Part shown: piece by piece, positions 39,074 to 47,693 of the stretch | How positions within the stretch are numbered: the first letter of the stretch is position 1 | Layout: each line of letters starts with the position of its first letter | Assembly (NCBI RefSeq): GCF_001889525.1 | Contig: NZ_CP018192.1 | Coordinates: 372,001-436,000, forward strand | Direction: 5' to 3' | From: Granulibacter bethesdensis | GTDB taxonomy: Bacteria; Pseudomonadota; Alphaproteobacteria; Acetobacterales; Acetobacteraceae | DNA: 64,000 bases | Notes under the pieces: model-generated | The model's input: the letters and a program-made list of their open reading frames with translations, nothing else | Told to the model about the DNA's origin: nothing | Database searches by the model: none | Made by a program: the position numbers and the translations under genes

Positions 39074-40436
39074 GCATTCTATCAAGGCCCGTCTGATCGT
39101 GCTGCCGCTGGTTATTCTCGCGGCAGCAATCCTGTTTGTCATCGGCGTGGTCCTGTTCGATTCCAACCAGCGGATCGAGCAGGAAATTCAGTCCGGCACA
39201 GAATTGGGCGACATGCTGATTCACTATGCGTTGCGTAGCCTGGGCCATTCTGGCGATCAGGATGCTGAGATCGAGCATTTGATTTCTGATCTCTCGAACA
39301 TTCGCCATGTGATTTTTATCTATGTGCCTTCCGGTGCTACGCCGCCTCATGCGGCTCCACCGCTTGTGGGGAGCGGGGCACCCGCATGGTTTGCGGGGTG
39401 GTTTCATGTTCCACGTCCCGTTCGTTCCTTCCCGGTGCAGATTGAAGGCGTATTTCGTGGCGATATCGTTATGGTCGGCGATCCTCACAACGAAATTGCC
39501 GAAATCTGGGAGGAGCTTAAATTTCTGCTCGGATTACTGGCGTGTGTATCCTTGATGATCATGGCGGCCATGTTCTGGACCGCCCGCTATGCGCTGAGGC
39601 CGATCAGCACGCTGGCGGAGGGGTTGCAGCGTATGCGAGCCGGGCAGTTCGACGCGCTTCCACCTCTTTATGTGACGGAGCTGAAGCCGATTGGGGAGCG
39701 CTTCAATCAGCTTGCCGAAACGCTCCGTGCGGTGCGCGGCGATAATGAGCGTCTGCTGGAACAGATGGTTTCGTTGCAGGAAACGGAACGTCGTGAACTG
39801 GCTCGTGAACTGCACGATGATTTTGGCGCTACCTTGTTTGGCGCTCGTGCAGAGCTGGCTACCTTGTTGCTGGAAGCCCGCAGGCAGGGCGAGGCAGGGC
39901 AACTCATTATCGAGCGCGCTCATGCTGTCGCAAGATTGATCGATCAGATTCAACAGCAGAATGGCCGTATTCTGGAACGGCTGCGCCCGATGGCGCTGGA
40001 TCACATGGGGATTGCCGATGCTATTCGGGATCTGATGACCCAATGGCAGGATCGCTATCCAGAGATGGAGTGGTGGCTTTCCATGCCACGTGATCTCAGG
40101 ATAGAAAATGATCAGATCAACCTGGTTCTCTACCGGACTGTGCAGGAATGCCTGACCAATGCGGTGCGGCATTCCTCTGCCGAGCAGGTCAATGTCACTC
40201 TGTCATGGCATGATGGAGTGTCAGGACAGGGCTCATCGCGCCGTCTGCAGCTTCTGGTAACAGATGATGGCACTGGCCTGCCGGAGCATTTCCGGATGGG
40301 ATTTGGATTGTTGGGAATGACGGAGCGGTTGCGGCAATGCGGGGGCGAGTTGAAAGTGCGGAACAATCATCCGCATGGCACCGTGGTGGAAGCAGTTATG
40401 CCGGTTGCAGCCGTGCAGAAGGAAACAGCGGAATGA
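39000..40436 (+). CDS. NarL-type sensor histidine kinase, methanol oxidation regulation
   Basis: A 478-residue membrane kinase. Two N-terminal membrane segments flank a periplasmic sensor region, followed by a HAMP-like linker (ALRPISTLAEGLQRMRAG), HisKA_3 ERRELARELHDDFGATL (His272) and an HATPase domain with Asn387 (ECLTNAVRHSS) and DDGTG (Asp422). GGAGG precedes the ATG at 39000 inside mxaL, giving a 74-base overlap and likely coupling. It resembles MoxY/MxaY of Paracoccus, which control methanol dehydrogenase; the signal is unknown. Confidence 0.88.
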   Translation: MQDETAIRRPLWRSILLPRPFTALKHSIKARLIVLPLVILAAAILFVIGVVLFDSNQRIEQEIQSGTELGDMLIHYALRSLGHSGDQDAEIEHLISDLSNIRHVIFIYVPSGATPPHAAPPLVGSGAPAWFAGWFHVPRPVRSFPVQIEGVFRGDIVMVGDPHNEIAEIWEELKFLLGLLACVSLMIMAAMFWTARYALRPISTLAEGLQRMRAGQFDALPPLYVTELKPIGERFNQLAETLRAVRGDNERLLEQMVSLQETERRELARELHDDFGATLFGARAELATLLLEARRQGEAGQLIIERAHAVARLIDQIQQQNGRILERLRPMALDHMGIADAIRDLMTQWQDRYPEMEWWLSMPRDLRIENDQINLVLYRTVQECLTNAVRHSSAEQVNVTLSWHDGVSGQGSSRRLQLLVTDDGTGLPEHFRMGFGLLGMTERLRQCGGELKVRNNHPHGTVVEAVMPVAAVQKETAE

Positions 40437-41077
40437 CGCAGCCGATGATCAAGGTTCTGGTTGTGGAGGATCATCCGCTGGTGCGTGCCGGATGCCATCG
40501 CGTGCTGAGCCGCCGGGACACGCTGGAAGTGCTGGAGGCCAGTTCCGGTCAGGATGGTGTTGCCATCAATGCTGCACAGAAACCGCATGTCATCATCCTC
40601 GACATTAACCTGCCGGATAGCAATGGCTTCGATCTGCTTGATGATCTGCTGAGTGATAATCCTGATGTGCGTATTATCGTTCTCAGCATGTATGGCGATA
40701 CGCATTTCGTGCGCCGTGCCCTTGATCGGGGCGTCAAGGGATATGTCACCAAGAACGACGATCCGGAGACAATCCTGCTGGCCATTGATCAGGTGATGAA
40801 TAACGGCGTCTATCTGGGGCAGGTGGTGGCGCAGTCTCTGGCTCTGGGAAGGCTGATGCCGGATTCCAATGTTGCAGCTGAGCTGTCTGTCAAAGAAAAG
40901 CGTGTGCTGGAACTGCTCGGCGATGGGTTGAGCCTGTCGGAAATCGCTTACGAGCTGGGCGTCAGCTACAAGACAGTGGCCAATATGAGTGGCGCTCTGC
41001 GCACCCGGCTTAAAATTCGCACCGGGGCTGCGCTGGTCAAGTTCGCAGTGGAATGGAAGGCGCGTACCCAGCCGTAA
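40433..41077 (+). CDS. LuxR/NarL-type response regulator, methanol oxidation regulation
   Basis: A 214-residue response regulator. The receiver has Asp57 as phospho-acceptor (VIILDINLPDSNGFDLL), acidic VVEDH at the N-terminus, and Lys in GYVTKND. The C-terminal LuxR-type helix-turn-helix is KEKRVLELLGDGLSLSEI plus YELGVSYKTVANMSGALRTR. It overlaps the kinase in ATGA. It may correspond to MxaB of Methylobacterium or MoxX of Paracoccus, both needed for methanol dehydrogenase expression; which is not decided by sequence. Confidence 0.9.
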   Translation: MTQPMIKVLVVEDHPLVRAGCHRVLSRRDTLEVLEASSGQDGVAINAAQKPHVIILDINLPDSNGFDLLDDLLSDNPDVRIIVLSMYGDTHFVRRALDRGVKGYVTKNDDPETILLAIDQVMNNGVYLGQVVAQSLALGRLMPDSNVAAELSVKEKRVLELLGDGLSLSEIAYELGVSYKTVANMSGALRTRLKIRTGAALVKFAVEWKARTQP

Positions 41078-41111
41078 AGGCAACGGTGTTGCGCCTGCCT
41101 GACATGGAAAA

Positions 41112-42599
41112 TTATTGCCGCCCGTATGTGTCTTCCAGGCGGACGATATCATCTTCACCCAGATAGGCGCCGGACTGTACCTCGATCAGGGCCAGCGGGA
41201 TATGACCGGGATTGGACAGGCGATGCACAGTGCCGAGCGGCAGATAGATGCTTTCGTTCTCCCGCACCAGAATGTCTTCCTCATCGCGGGTCACGATGGC
41301 TGTGCCTGCGACAACGACCCAATGTTCGGCCCGATGGTAATGTTTCTGAAGGCTTAGACGATGACCGGGGGAAACGACAATACGCTTCACCTGGAAACGG
41401 TCACTCTGGATCAGGCTCTCATAAAAGCCCCAGGGGCGATAGATACGGTTATGGCTGGCTGCTTCGGGTTTGCCTGAGCGTTTCAGGCGATCGACGATCT
41501 TTTTCACATCCTGCGCATGATCGCGATGCATGGCCAGCACGGCATCTTTTGTCGTGACGATCACCGCATCTTTCAGCCCGATCACGGCGGTGACGATGCC
41601 GTCAGACCGCACATAGCAGTTGCTGGCGCTTTCCAGCATGGCATCGCCCTGAACGACATTGCCGTGATCATCCTTATCGCCCAGTTCCCATAATGCGCTC
41701 CAGCTGCCAACATCGGACCAGCCGATATCGGCCGGAACCACGGCAGCACGGCTGGTTTTCTCGGCGACGGCATAATCAAGGCTGATATCCGGGCATGCCA
41801 TGAACGGTTCCCGGGCCAGTCGCAGGAAATCGAGATCCTGCGTACGCCCGGCCACGGCGGCGGTCACGGCTTCCAGTACGGCGGGGGCGTGCTGGCGCAT
41901 TTCTTCGATCAGTGTGCGGGCCGTAAAGACGAACATCCCTGAATTCCACAGATGCTGGCCGGAACTGACCAGTGCCTGAGCGGTGGTGGTATCGGGCTTT
42001 TCCAGAAAGCGGCGCAGGCGATGCACACCGGAAAGGTCAGTGATCGAATCGCCGACTTCGATATAGCCATATCCGGTTTCCGGAGCGGTAGGCTGCATGC
42101 CGAATGTGACGAAATATCCGGCCTTCGCCGCAGCCACGGCCTTGCCAAGCGCCGCAAGCAGAGCATCCGGCCGGGTGACGGAGTGATCGGCTGCCAGCAT
42201 CCACAGCACCGAATCGGGATTGGTTTCAGCGGCAAGCAAGGCAGCTGCCAAAATCGCCGGTGCACTATTGCGCCCGCATGGCTCCAGAACGATGCGTACG
42301 TTCTCGACTCCGGCCGATCGCGCCTGCTCGGCAATCAGAAAGCGATGATCCTGATTACACACCAGAATGGGAGGGGCGAATTGCGGTCCTTGCGCCCGGT
42401 GCATGGTGTCCTGGATCAGGGAATGGTCCCCTGTCAGATTCCAGTATTGCTTGGGAAACGACTCGCGGGAGACGGGCCACAGACGGGTTCCTGTGCCTCC
42501 CGACAGGATCACCGGGATAATGGCTTCCGGCGGAGAGAGCGGCTGGAAAGGCGCTTTGAGGGAGTCCGGGCCGCTTTCAGTCTGATCCATGGGAACCAT
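41112..42599 (-). CDS. manC: Mannose-1-phosphate guanylyltransferase / mannose-6-phosphate isomerase
   Basis: A 495-residue bifunctional enzyme making GDP-mannose for surface polysaccharides. The nucleotidyltransferase signature PVILSGGTGTRLWPVSRESF and PKQY are at the N-terminus, and the C-terminal cupin PMI domain has SPGHRLSLQKHYHRAEHW with metal-binding histidines. A start at the ATG for MDQTESG (42590) is equally likely. It is convergent with the response regulator gene and belongs to no visible polysaccharide operon. Confidence 0.95.
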   Translation of the reverse strand: MVPMDQTESGPDSLKAPFQPLSPPEAIIPVILSGGTGTRLWPVSRESFPKQYWNLTGDHSLIQDTMHRAQGPQFAPPILVCNQDHRFLIAEQARSAGVENVRIVLEPCGRNSAPAILAAALLAAETNPDSVLWMLAADHSVTRPDALLAALGKAVAAAKAGYFVTFGMQPTAPETGYGYIEVGDSITDLSGVHRLRRFLEKPDTTTAQALVSSGQHLWNSGMFVFTARTLIEEMRQHAPAVLEAVTAAVAGRTQDLDFLRLAREPFMACPDISLDYAVAEKTSRAAVVPADIGWSDVGSWSALWELGDKDDHGNVVQGDAMLESASNCYVRSDGIVTAVIGLKDAVIVTTKDAVLAMHRDHAQDVKKIVDRLKRSGKPEAASHNRIYRPWGFYESLIQSDRFQVKRIVVSPGHRLSLQKHYHRAEHWVVVAGTAIVTRDEEDILVRENESIYLPLGTVHRLSNPGHIPLALIEVQSGAYLGEDDIVRLEDTYGRQ

Positions 42600-42717
42600 T
42601 ATCCTGCATCAATAAAGGCTTGGGCCGGAAAAAGCGGGTGCAGGCCGATGGCCTTTGGGGCGGTTATTCCGACAATCACGGGATTACCGTTGGCATAGTC
42701 CGGGAGCAACGTTTCTC

Positions 42718-42984
42718 TCACAGCGGCCGACGTGCACGTTCCAGCAGGCGTCCCAGAAAACCGGGTTTACGCGGTTCCGTTGGAGCGTACGCAGGTTGGG
42801 CTGCTTGCTGACGGGCGGCCTCGGCTTCTGCCCGTTTTACTGTCAGCCATTTGTCCAGTGACATACCGGCCTTGGCGGCGCGCCGCTCCTCATAGGCACG
42901 CTGGCCTGCGGACAGGGACTGCGCTGCCTGCGGGGATCCGCTGGCGGTCGTTCTGGTAGAGGAAGCAGAAGAAGATCTGGTCAT
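42718..42984 (-). CDS. Small basic protein of unknown function
   Basis: An 88-residue hydrophilic protein. A Ser/Thr-rich N-terminus precedes the block YEERRAAKAGMSLDKWLTVK, which looks like a short helical domain, and a basic tail RKPGFLGRLLERARRPL. GGGAA lies before the ATG at 42984. A longer frame to 43188 was rejected because it lacks a better start. No function is known. Confidence 0.6.
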   Translation of the reverse strand: MTRSSSASSTRTTASGSPQAAQSLSAGQRAYEERRAAKAGMSLDKWLTVKRAEAEAARQQAAQPAYAPTEPRKPGFLGRLLERARRPL

Positions 42985-43179
42985 GCGGTTCCCGGTGCAT
43001 ACTGAAATAAGGAGGCGTGGTCTGGCTTGCCTGTTGAAAGGCAATTTTATCCGAACCTCCACGATTCTCCTGCTTGTGCCAAAGCCGCTGAAGGCCAGCA
43101 AGCCAGGGTATAGGCAGGTAAAGGAGAGAAGCCGGAGGAAAACCCATCGGGATTGTCTGGTTGGCGGGAGCGTGGTTTC

Positions 43180-43593
43180 ATGACGCAATCACAATCAAGT
43201 GATGTCGACCATCAGTCGACCATCAATTGGCATGATCGGATTGGAATGGCTGCCATGAGTGAGGCAAGGATCAAGGCCAGACTTTGGGTGCAGGCTGCAC
43301 TTCGTCAGGCTGATCTGACAGGCCGCCCGGGGATGGTTCTGCGTCATGGCGATGATGATGCCGGTGGAATCGCAGCTGTTCTGCGGGGGCGCGATGGATT
43401 TTGCGTGCTGATGCAGACGCGGGCGGCGGATGGAAGTCCCGCCTGGATGCGTGCGGGAGGAGGAGCAGGTTCCCTCACACAGGATCAGGTCGATCAATAT
43501 CTGACCCGCCAGACCTCCATAGACTCCGACCTGTGGGTGGTTGAATTCGATTCCCCCGATCTGACTCCACCATTCGAGGCAAAAATATTGTAG
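43180..43593 (+). CDS. DUF1491 family protein
   Basis: A 137-residue soluble protein. The blocks ARIKARLWVQAALRQADLTG and DGFCVLMQTRAADGSPAW match DUF1491, an alphaproteobacterial family of unknown role. Starts at 43180, 43246 or 43255 are all possible; the later ones begin closer to the conserved core. It diverges from the small basic protein gene. Confidence 0.8.
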   Translation: MTQSQSSDVDHQSTINWHDRIGMAAMSEARIKARLWVQAALRQADLTGRPGMVLRHGDDDAGGIAAVLRGRDGFCVLMQTRAADGSPAWMRAGGGAGSLTQDQVDQYLTRQTSIDSDLWVVEFDSPDLTPPFEAKIL

Positions 43594-43809
43594 GAAACAG
43601 ACGCTTTTATCGTGAGAAGCTGACAAACTTCCCAGTGGCAGAAGGAATCTGTGTCCGTGCTGCCACAGTGATGGATAAAGGCATCATCCCCACCTGCAAC
43701 TGTGCGACTAACCTGCTACGTTCTCGTTTACCGAGCACAGGCGAACGGGCAAGCCCAGCCCCGTGCCTTGGCTGCGCAAAAGCGCAGGTTTTGAACGAGG
43801 AGAGATAGA

Positions 43810-44895
43810 ATGAAGCTCCGGAGTGCGCTCCTGGCTGCGACCGTGCTTGCAGCACCTGTCGCTGCGAAGGCTCAGCCCGTCACCGGCCTGTATGTCAGCG
43901 GCGGCGTTGGTGTTAATCTTCAACAGAACCAGACCGTCAATGCCGGCGGCATCTTTTCCGGCGCCGGTTTCAACACCCGCTCTGAACCCGGTGTGACCGG
44001 TCAGGCCAGTGTTGGTTACGGTCTCGGCAATGGTCTGCGCGCAGAACTCGAAGGGTTCTACAGCTGGAACGACCTCCGCTCTATCAAGAGCAGCGGCCCG
44101 ACCAGCAGCAGCGGCAAGAACGAGAAGGCTGGCGCTTTCGTCAACCTGCTCTATGACTTCGACCTGGGTCTGCCGGTCTACCCGTATGTCGGCGTTGGCG
44201 CCGGCTACGTTTGGAACCACAACGTGATCAACTCCGTGGGTGCCGGTGGCAATGATGCTCTGCACTACGACAAGAGCACCGACAATTTCGGTTACCAGGG
44301 TATCGCTGGTCTGTCCTACCCGCTGCCGGTTCCCGGCCTGTCTCTGACGGCTGAATACCGCTTCATGGGCCTTCTGGACCCGCAGCCTGCCGCTGGCGGT
44401 GCTGTTTACGGCCTGACGAACGGTGCTGTCACCAGCCAGGCGCGTGGCAACATGAAGTTCGGCAACGACTTCAACCACCAGATCCTGATCGGCGTTCGTT
44501 ATGCGTTCGGCGTTACCCCGCCGCCGCCGCCGCCGGCCCCGATCGTGGCGCCGAAGCCCACCGCCGCCCGTACCTATCTGGTGTTCTTCGATTGGGATCG
44601 TGCCGATCTGACCGCCCGTGCGCGTGAGATCGTTGCCGAAGCCGCCCGCGCTTCCACGCAGGTTCAGGCAACCCGCATCGAAGTCAACGGCTACACCGAC
44701 AAGTCCGGCACGCCGCAGTACAACCAGCGTCTGTCCGTCCGTCGCGCCCAGAGCGTTGCGGCCGAGCTGGTCAAGGACGGCGTTCCGCGTAACGTCATCT
44801 TCATCCATGGTTTCGGTGAAACCCACCCCCTCGTGCCGACGGCACAGGGCGTGCGTGAGCCGCAGAACCGCCGCGTGGAAATCATCCTCCACTAA
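43810..44895 (+). CDS. OmpA-family outer membrane protein
   Basis: A 361-residue outer-membrane protein. A signal peptide (ending VAAKAQ), an N-terminal eight-stranded beta-barrel with aromatic-glycine strands, a proline hinge (TPPPPPPAPI), and a C-terminal OmpA peptidoglycan-binding domain (VFFDWDRADLTARAREIV; NGYTDKSGTPQYNQRLSVRR) are all visible. GAGGAGAGA lies just before the ATG. Codon use is strongly biased to preferred codons, as in highly expressed genes. A clear terminator follows. Confidence 0.95.
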   Translation: MKLRSALLAATVLAAPVAAKAQPVTGLYVSGGVGVNLQQNQTVNAGGIFSGAGFNTRSEPGVTGQASVGYGLGNGLRAELEGFYSWNDLRSIKSSGPTSSSGKNEKAGAFVNLLYDFDLGLPVYPYVGVGAGYVWNHNVINSVGAGGNDALHYDKSTDNFGYQGIAGLSYPLPVPGLSLTAEYRFMGLLDPQPAAGGAVYGLTNGAVTSQARGNMKFGNDFNHQILIGVRYAFGVTPPPPPPAPIVAPKPTAARTYLVFFDWDRADLTARAREIVAEAARASTQVQATRIEVNGYTDKSGTPQYNQRLSVRRAQSVAAELVKDGVPRNVIFIHGFGETHPLVPTAQGVREPQNRRVEIILH

Positions 44896-44920
44896 GCGTT
44901 TCGCACTCTGGATGGAAAGG

Positions 44921-44949
44921 GAGGGGCATTTCGGTGCCCCTCTTTTTTT
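44921..44949 (+). terminator. Rho-independent terminator of the OmpA-family gene
   Basis: A hairpin with GAGGGGCA and TGCCCCTC arms (44921-44942) and a short loop is followed directly by seven T residues. It lies 26 bases after the stop codon. Confidence 0.93.
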
Positions 44950-45064
44950 GCTTATTTTCCGCAATGCGACATTTTAAGGGGACTTGCCCGTTGCGTTTTT
45001 GTCGTAAAGCAGCCGGAATAGCTTCCTGACATCGTATGATACGTCTGTCCGTCACGGAGCGCCC

Positions 45065-46642
45065 ATGCAGGTTCCTCTCGCTGTTTCAGTCGACTCCGCA
45101 CCCCATCCGGATCCGTTCCTTGGATACGATCCAGGACAGTATTTCTGCGAACTGACTACGCACAGGGAGGGCGGTAGTCAGGCCGGTGAGAAAGTGCGTC
45201 AGCGTCTGGCGAAGATTGGCCTGGATAATCTTCGTCAAAGGGCGGCAGCGGCGGAGAATGATCTTATCAATCTGGGGATCACTTTTACAGTCTATTCAGA
45301 GGCGACGGCGATAGACCGAATCCTGCCGTTCGACTGCATTCCCCGTATTATCACCAGTGCCGAATGGGCCCAGCTTGAGGCAGGCGTGAAACAGCGTGTC
45401 ACAGCGTTGAATGCCTTCCTGCACGATGTTTATCACGAGCAGCACATCCTGAATGACGGCACCATTCCGCGTGATCTGGTGCTGGGCAACAGCAATTACC
45501 GTCCCGAAATGGAGCATTTCCCGATTCGTTTCGGCACCTATGCCCATATCTGCGGGATCGACATTGTGCGTGATGAAAGCGGTGCGTTTCGTGTTCTGGA
45601 GGATAATGCGCGCACGCCGTCCGGGGTGTCCTATGTGATTGAAAACCGTCATCTGATGCTGCGGGCCTTCCCTGATCTGATGTCGGGTATGCGCTTGCGT
45701 CCGGTGGATGATTACGGACACCGGCTGAGGGAGGCGATGGCGGAAATCGCGCCGGAGGGTGTGGATGATCCGCAGGTCGTGCTGCTGTCACCCGGAATTT
45801 ATAATTCAGCCTATTTCGAGCATGTGTTTCTGGCCCGCGAGATGGGCGTGCCGCTGGTCGAGGGTGCTGATCTGACGGTCGAGAATGACCGCGTCTATAT
45901 GCGCACGACTGCCGGACTGAAGACGGTGCATACGATCTATCGCCGCATCGGTGACGATTTTCTGGATCCGACCGTGTTCCGTCCAGAAAGTCTGCTGGGT
46001 GTTGCCGGTCTGATCGGCGCATGGCGGAAGGGCAATGTCACTCTGGCCAATGCAGTCGGTACCGGCGTTGCCGATGACAAGGCGATCTATGCCTACATGC
46101 CCCGGATCATCCGTTATTATTTGAACGAGGATCCGATCCTGTCGAATGTGGATACCCATATCTGCCGGGAAAAAGACGGGCTGGCCTACACGCTGGATAA
46201 TCTGGACAGGCTGGTCGTCAAACCGGTTGGTGAATCAGGCGGCTATGGCATCACCATCGGCCCGCGGGCTACGCGGGAGGAACTGGATCATGCGCGTGCC
46301 GCCTTGCTCGCGGATCCGGCCAATTGGATCAGCCAGCCGGTGGTCAATCTCTCGGTTGCGCCGACCCTGACACCGGCGGGTATTCAGCCCCGCCACCTCG
46401 ATCTACGCCCCTTTGCAGTGACTGGCAGGGATACCTGGGTTCTGCCGGGTGGTCTGTCCCGGGTGGCGATGAAAGCAGGCAGTCTGGTGGTCAATTCTTC
46501 CCAGGGCGGTGGGTCGAAGGATACCTGGGTGCTGGAGGATCCAGTGACGGCCCCCCCATCCTCTTCCGGTCTTGTGGAGCCCGGGGCCATTGGTAGCGAT
46601 GCTCAGCCAATGGGCGAAACCAAACCTGTTACACTGATCTGA
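45065..46642 (+). CDS. Circularly permuted ATP-grasp protein (DUF404/DUF407)
   Basis: A 525-residue cytosolic protein. Characteristic blocks are DCIPRIITSAEWAQLEAGVKQR, RIDE-like FRVLEDNARTPSGVSYVIEN and VVKPVGESGGYGITIGP, identifying the circularly permuted ATP-grasp family. Such proteins are thought to ligate peptides or amino acids. It is followed after 16 bases by an alpha-E protein, the usual partner. Substrate is not known. Confidence 0.92.
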   Translation: MQVPLAVSVDSAPHPDPFLGYDPGQYFCELTTHREGGSQAGEKVRQRLAKIGLDNLRQRAAAAENDLINLGITFTVYSEATAIDRILPFDCIPRIITSAEWAQLEAGVKQRVTALNAFLHDVYHEQHILNDGTIPRDLVLGNSNYRPEMEHFPIRFGTYAHICGIDIVRDESGAFRVLEDNARTPSGVSYVIENRHLMLRAFPDLMSGMRLRPVDDYGHRLREAMAEIAPEGVDDPQVVLLSPGIYNSAYFEHVFLAREMGVPLVEGADLTVENDRVYMRTTAGLKTVHTIYRRIGDDFLDPTVFRPESLLGVAGLIGAWRKGNVTLANAVGTGVADDKAIYAYMPRIIRYYLNEDPILSNVDTHICREKDGLAYTLDNLDRLVVKPVGESGGYGITIGPRATREELDHARAALLADPANWISQPVVNLSVAPTLTPAGIQPRHLDLRPFAVTGRDTWVLPGGLSRVAMKAGSLVVNSSQGGGSKDTWVLEDPVTAPPSSSGLVEPGAIGSDAQPMGETKPVTLI

Positions 46643-46658
46643 CGAGAAAGGTTTTCTC

Positions 46659-47684
46659 ATGCCCTCCCGTCACGTGCCGCTGCTTGCCCGTTATGCCGAA
46701 TCCCTGTTCTGGATGGCCCGTTATCTGGAACGTGTGGAAAATCTGGCCCGTCTGATTGATGTCATCCAGAACTTCGAAAGTCCGGGACGGGAAACGGAAT
46801 CCTGGTACAGCCTGATCTGCATCAATGGGGACGAGGCCAATTTCCGCGAGAGCGGTTTGCAATCCGATGCTGAAGGCATCAAGCGTTTCTACCTTTTATC
46901 ACCTGATAATCCGACCAGCATGCAGGCCAGCATCGAGGCAGCCCGGACCAATGCGCGGGCTTTGAGGCCATTGATCAGCACGGAAATGTGGCTTCAGCTC
47001 AATATGTTCCATCGCGACGTCATGGCGATCCGTGACAGTGACCTGGAGGGGGATCATCTCTCACGTCTTTGCACCCGTCTGAAGGAAGGAGTGCAGGCAC
47101 ATACGGGAATTACCGAAGGCACGTTCTTTCGTGATGAAGGATGGCATTTCTATCAGTTGGGACGGCAGATCGAACGGGCTGACCAGTCTACCCGCCTGCT
47201 GGATATTAAATATAATCTGTTGATGCCCAAAAACCTGGAGGAGCGGCGGGTTAAGGAACTGACGCAGTGGATGGCTATATTGCGTGCTGCAGCCGGGTAT
47301 CATGCATTCCGGCGCATTTCTTCGCCTTCATTTCTGCCGGGTGATATTGTCGCCTTTCTGCTGAATGACACGTCTTTTCCGCGTAGCGTTGCGGTCTGTG
47401 TTTTGCAGATCGAATGGCATGTGACCCAGCTTCGTCGCCAATATGGGTTGAAGGGGACAGCACCTGCATTGGAACAGGTCGAGACCCTGCGTGATTGCGT
47501 GATGGTGCCATCCATCGCTGATATTCTGGCCAGCGGACTGCATGATTTTCTGGATGGATTACAGGATGGGCTGAGCAACCTTTCCTTCGAGATCGGGCAG
47601 GCATTTTTCCGGGATTGGCCGCCCCGTTTAACCGAGGAGCCGACCGTGCCTGCTTCGCAGAGCCAGATGCAGACTCAAAAATAG
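46659..47684 (+). CDS. Alpha-E domain protein (DUF403)
   Basis: A 341-residue largely helical protein. The N-terminus LARYAESLFWMARYLERVEN and RDEGWHFYQLGRQIERADQS are the DUF403 signature. It is encoded with circularly permuted ATP-grasp proteins in many bacteria, usually with a transglutaminase-like gene, which is not seen here. The role is unknown but a peptide-ligation complex has been proposed. Confidence 0.92.
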   Translation: MPSRHVPLLARYAESLFWMARYLERVENLARLIDVIQNFESPGRETESWYSLICINGDEANFRESGLQSDAEGIKRFYLLSPDNPTSMQASIEAARTNARALRPLISTEMWLQLNMFHRDVMAIRDSDLEGDHLSRLCTRLKEGVQAHTGITEGTFFRDEGWHFYQLGRQIERADQSTRLLDIKYNLLMPKNLEERRVKELTQWMAILRAAAGYHAFRRISSPSFLPGDIVAFLLNDTSFPRSVAVCVLQIEWHVTQLRRQYGLKGTAPALEQVETLRDCVMVPSIADILASGLHDFLDGLQDGLSNLSFEIGQAFFRDWPPRLTEEPTVPASQSQMQTQK

Positions 47685-47693
47685 TCCCCGCGT

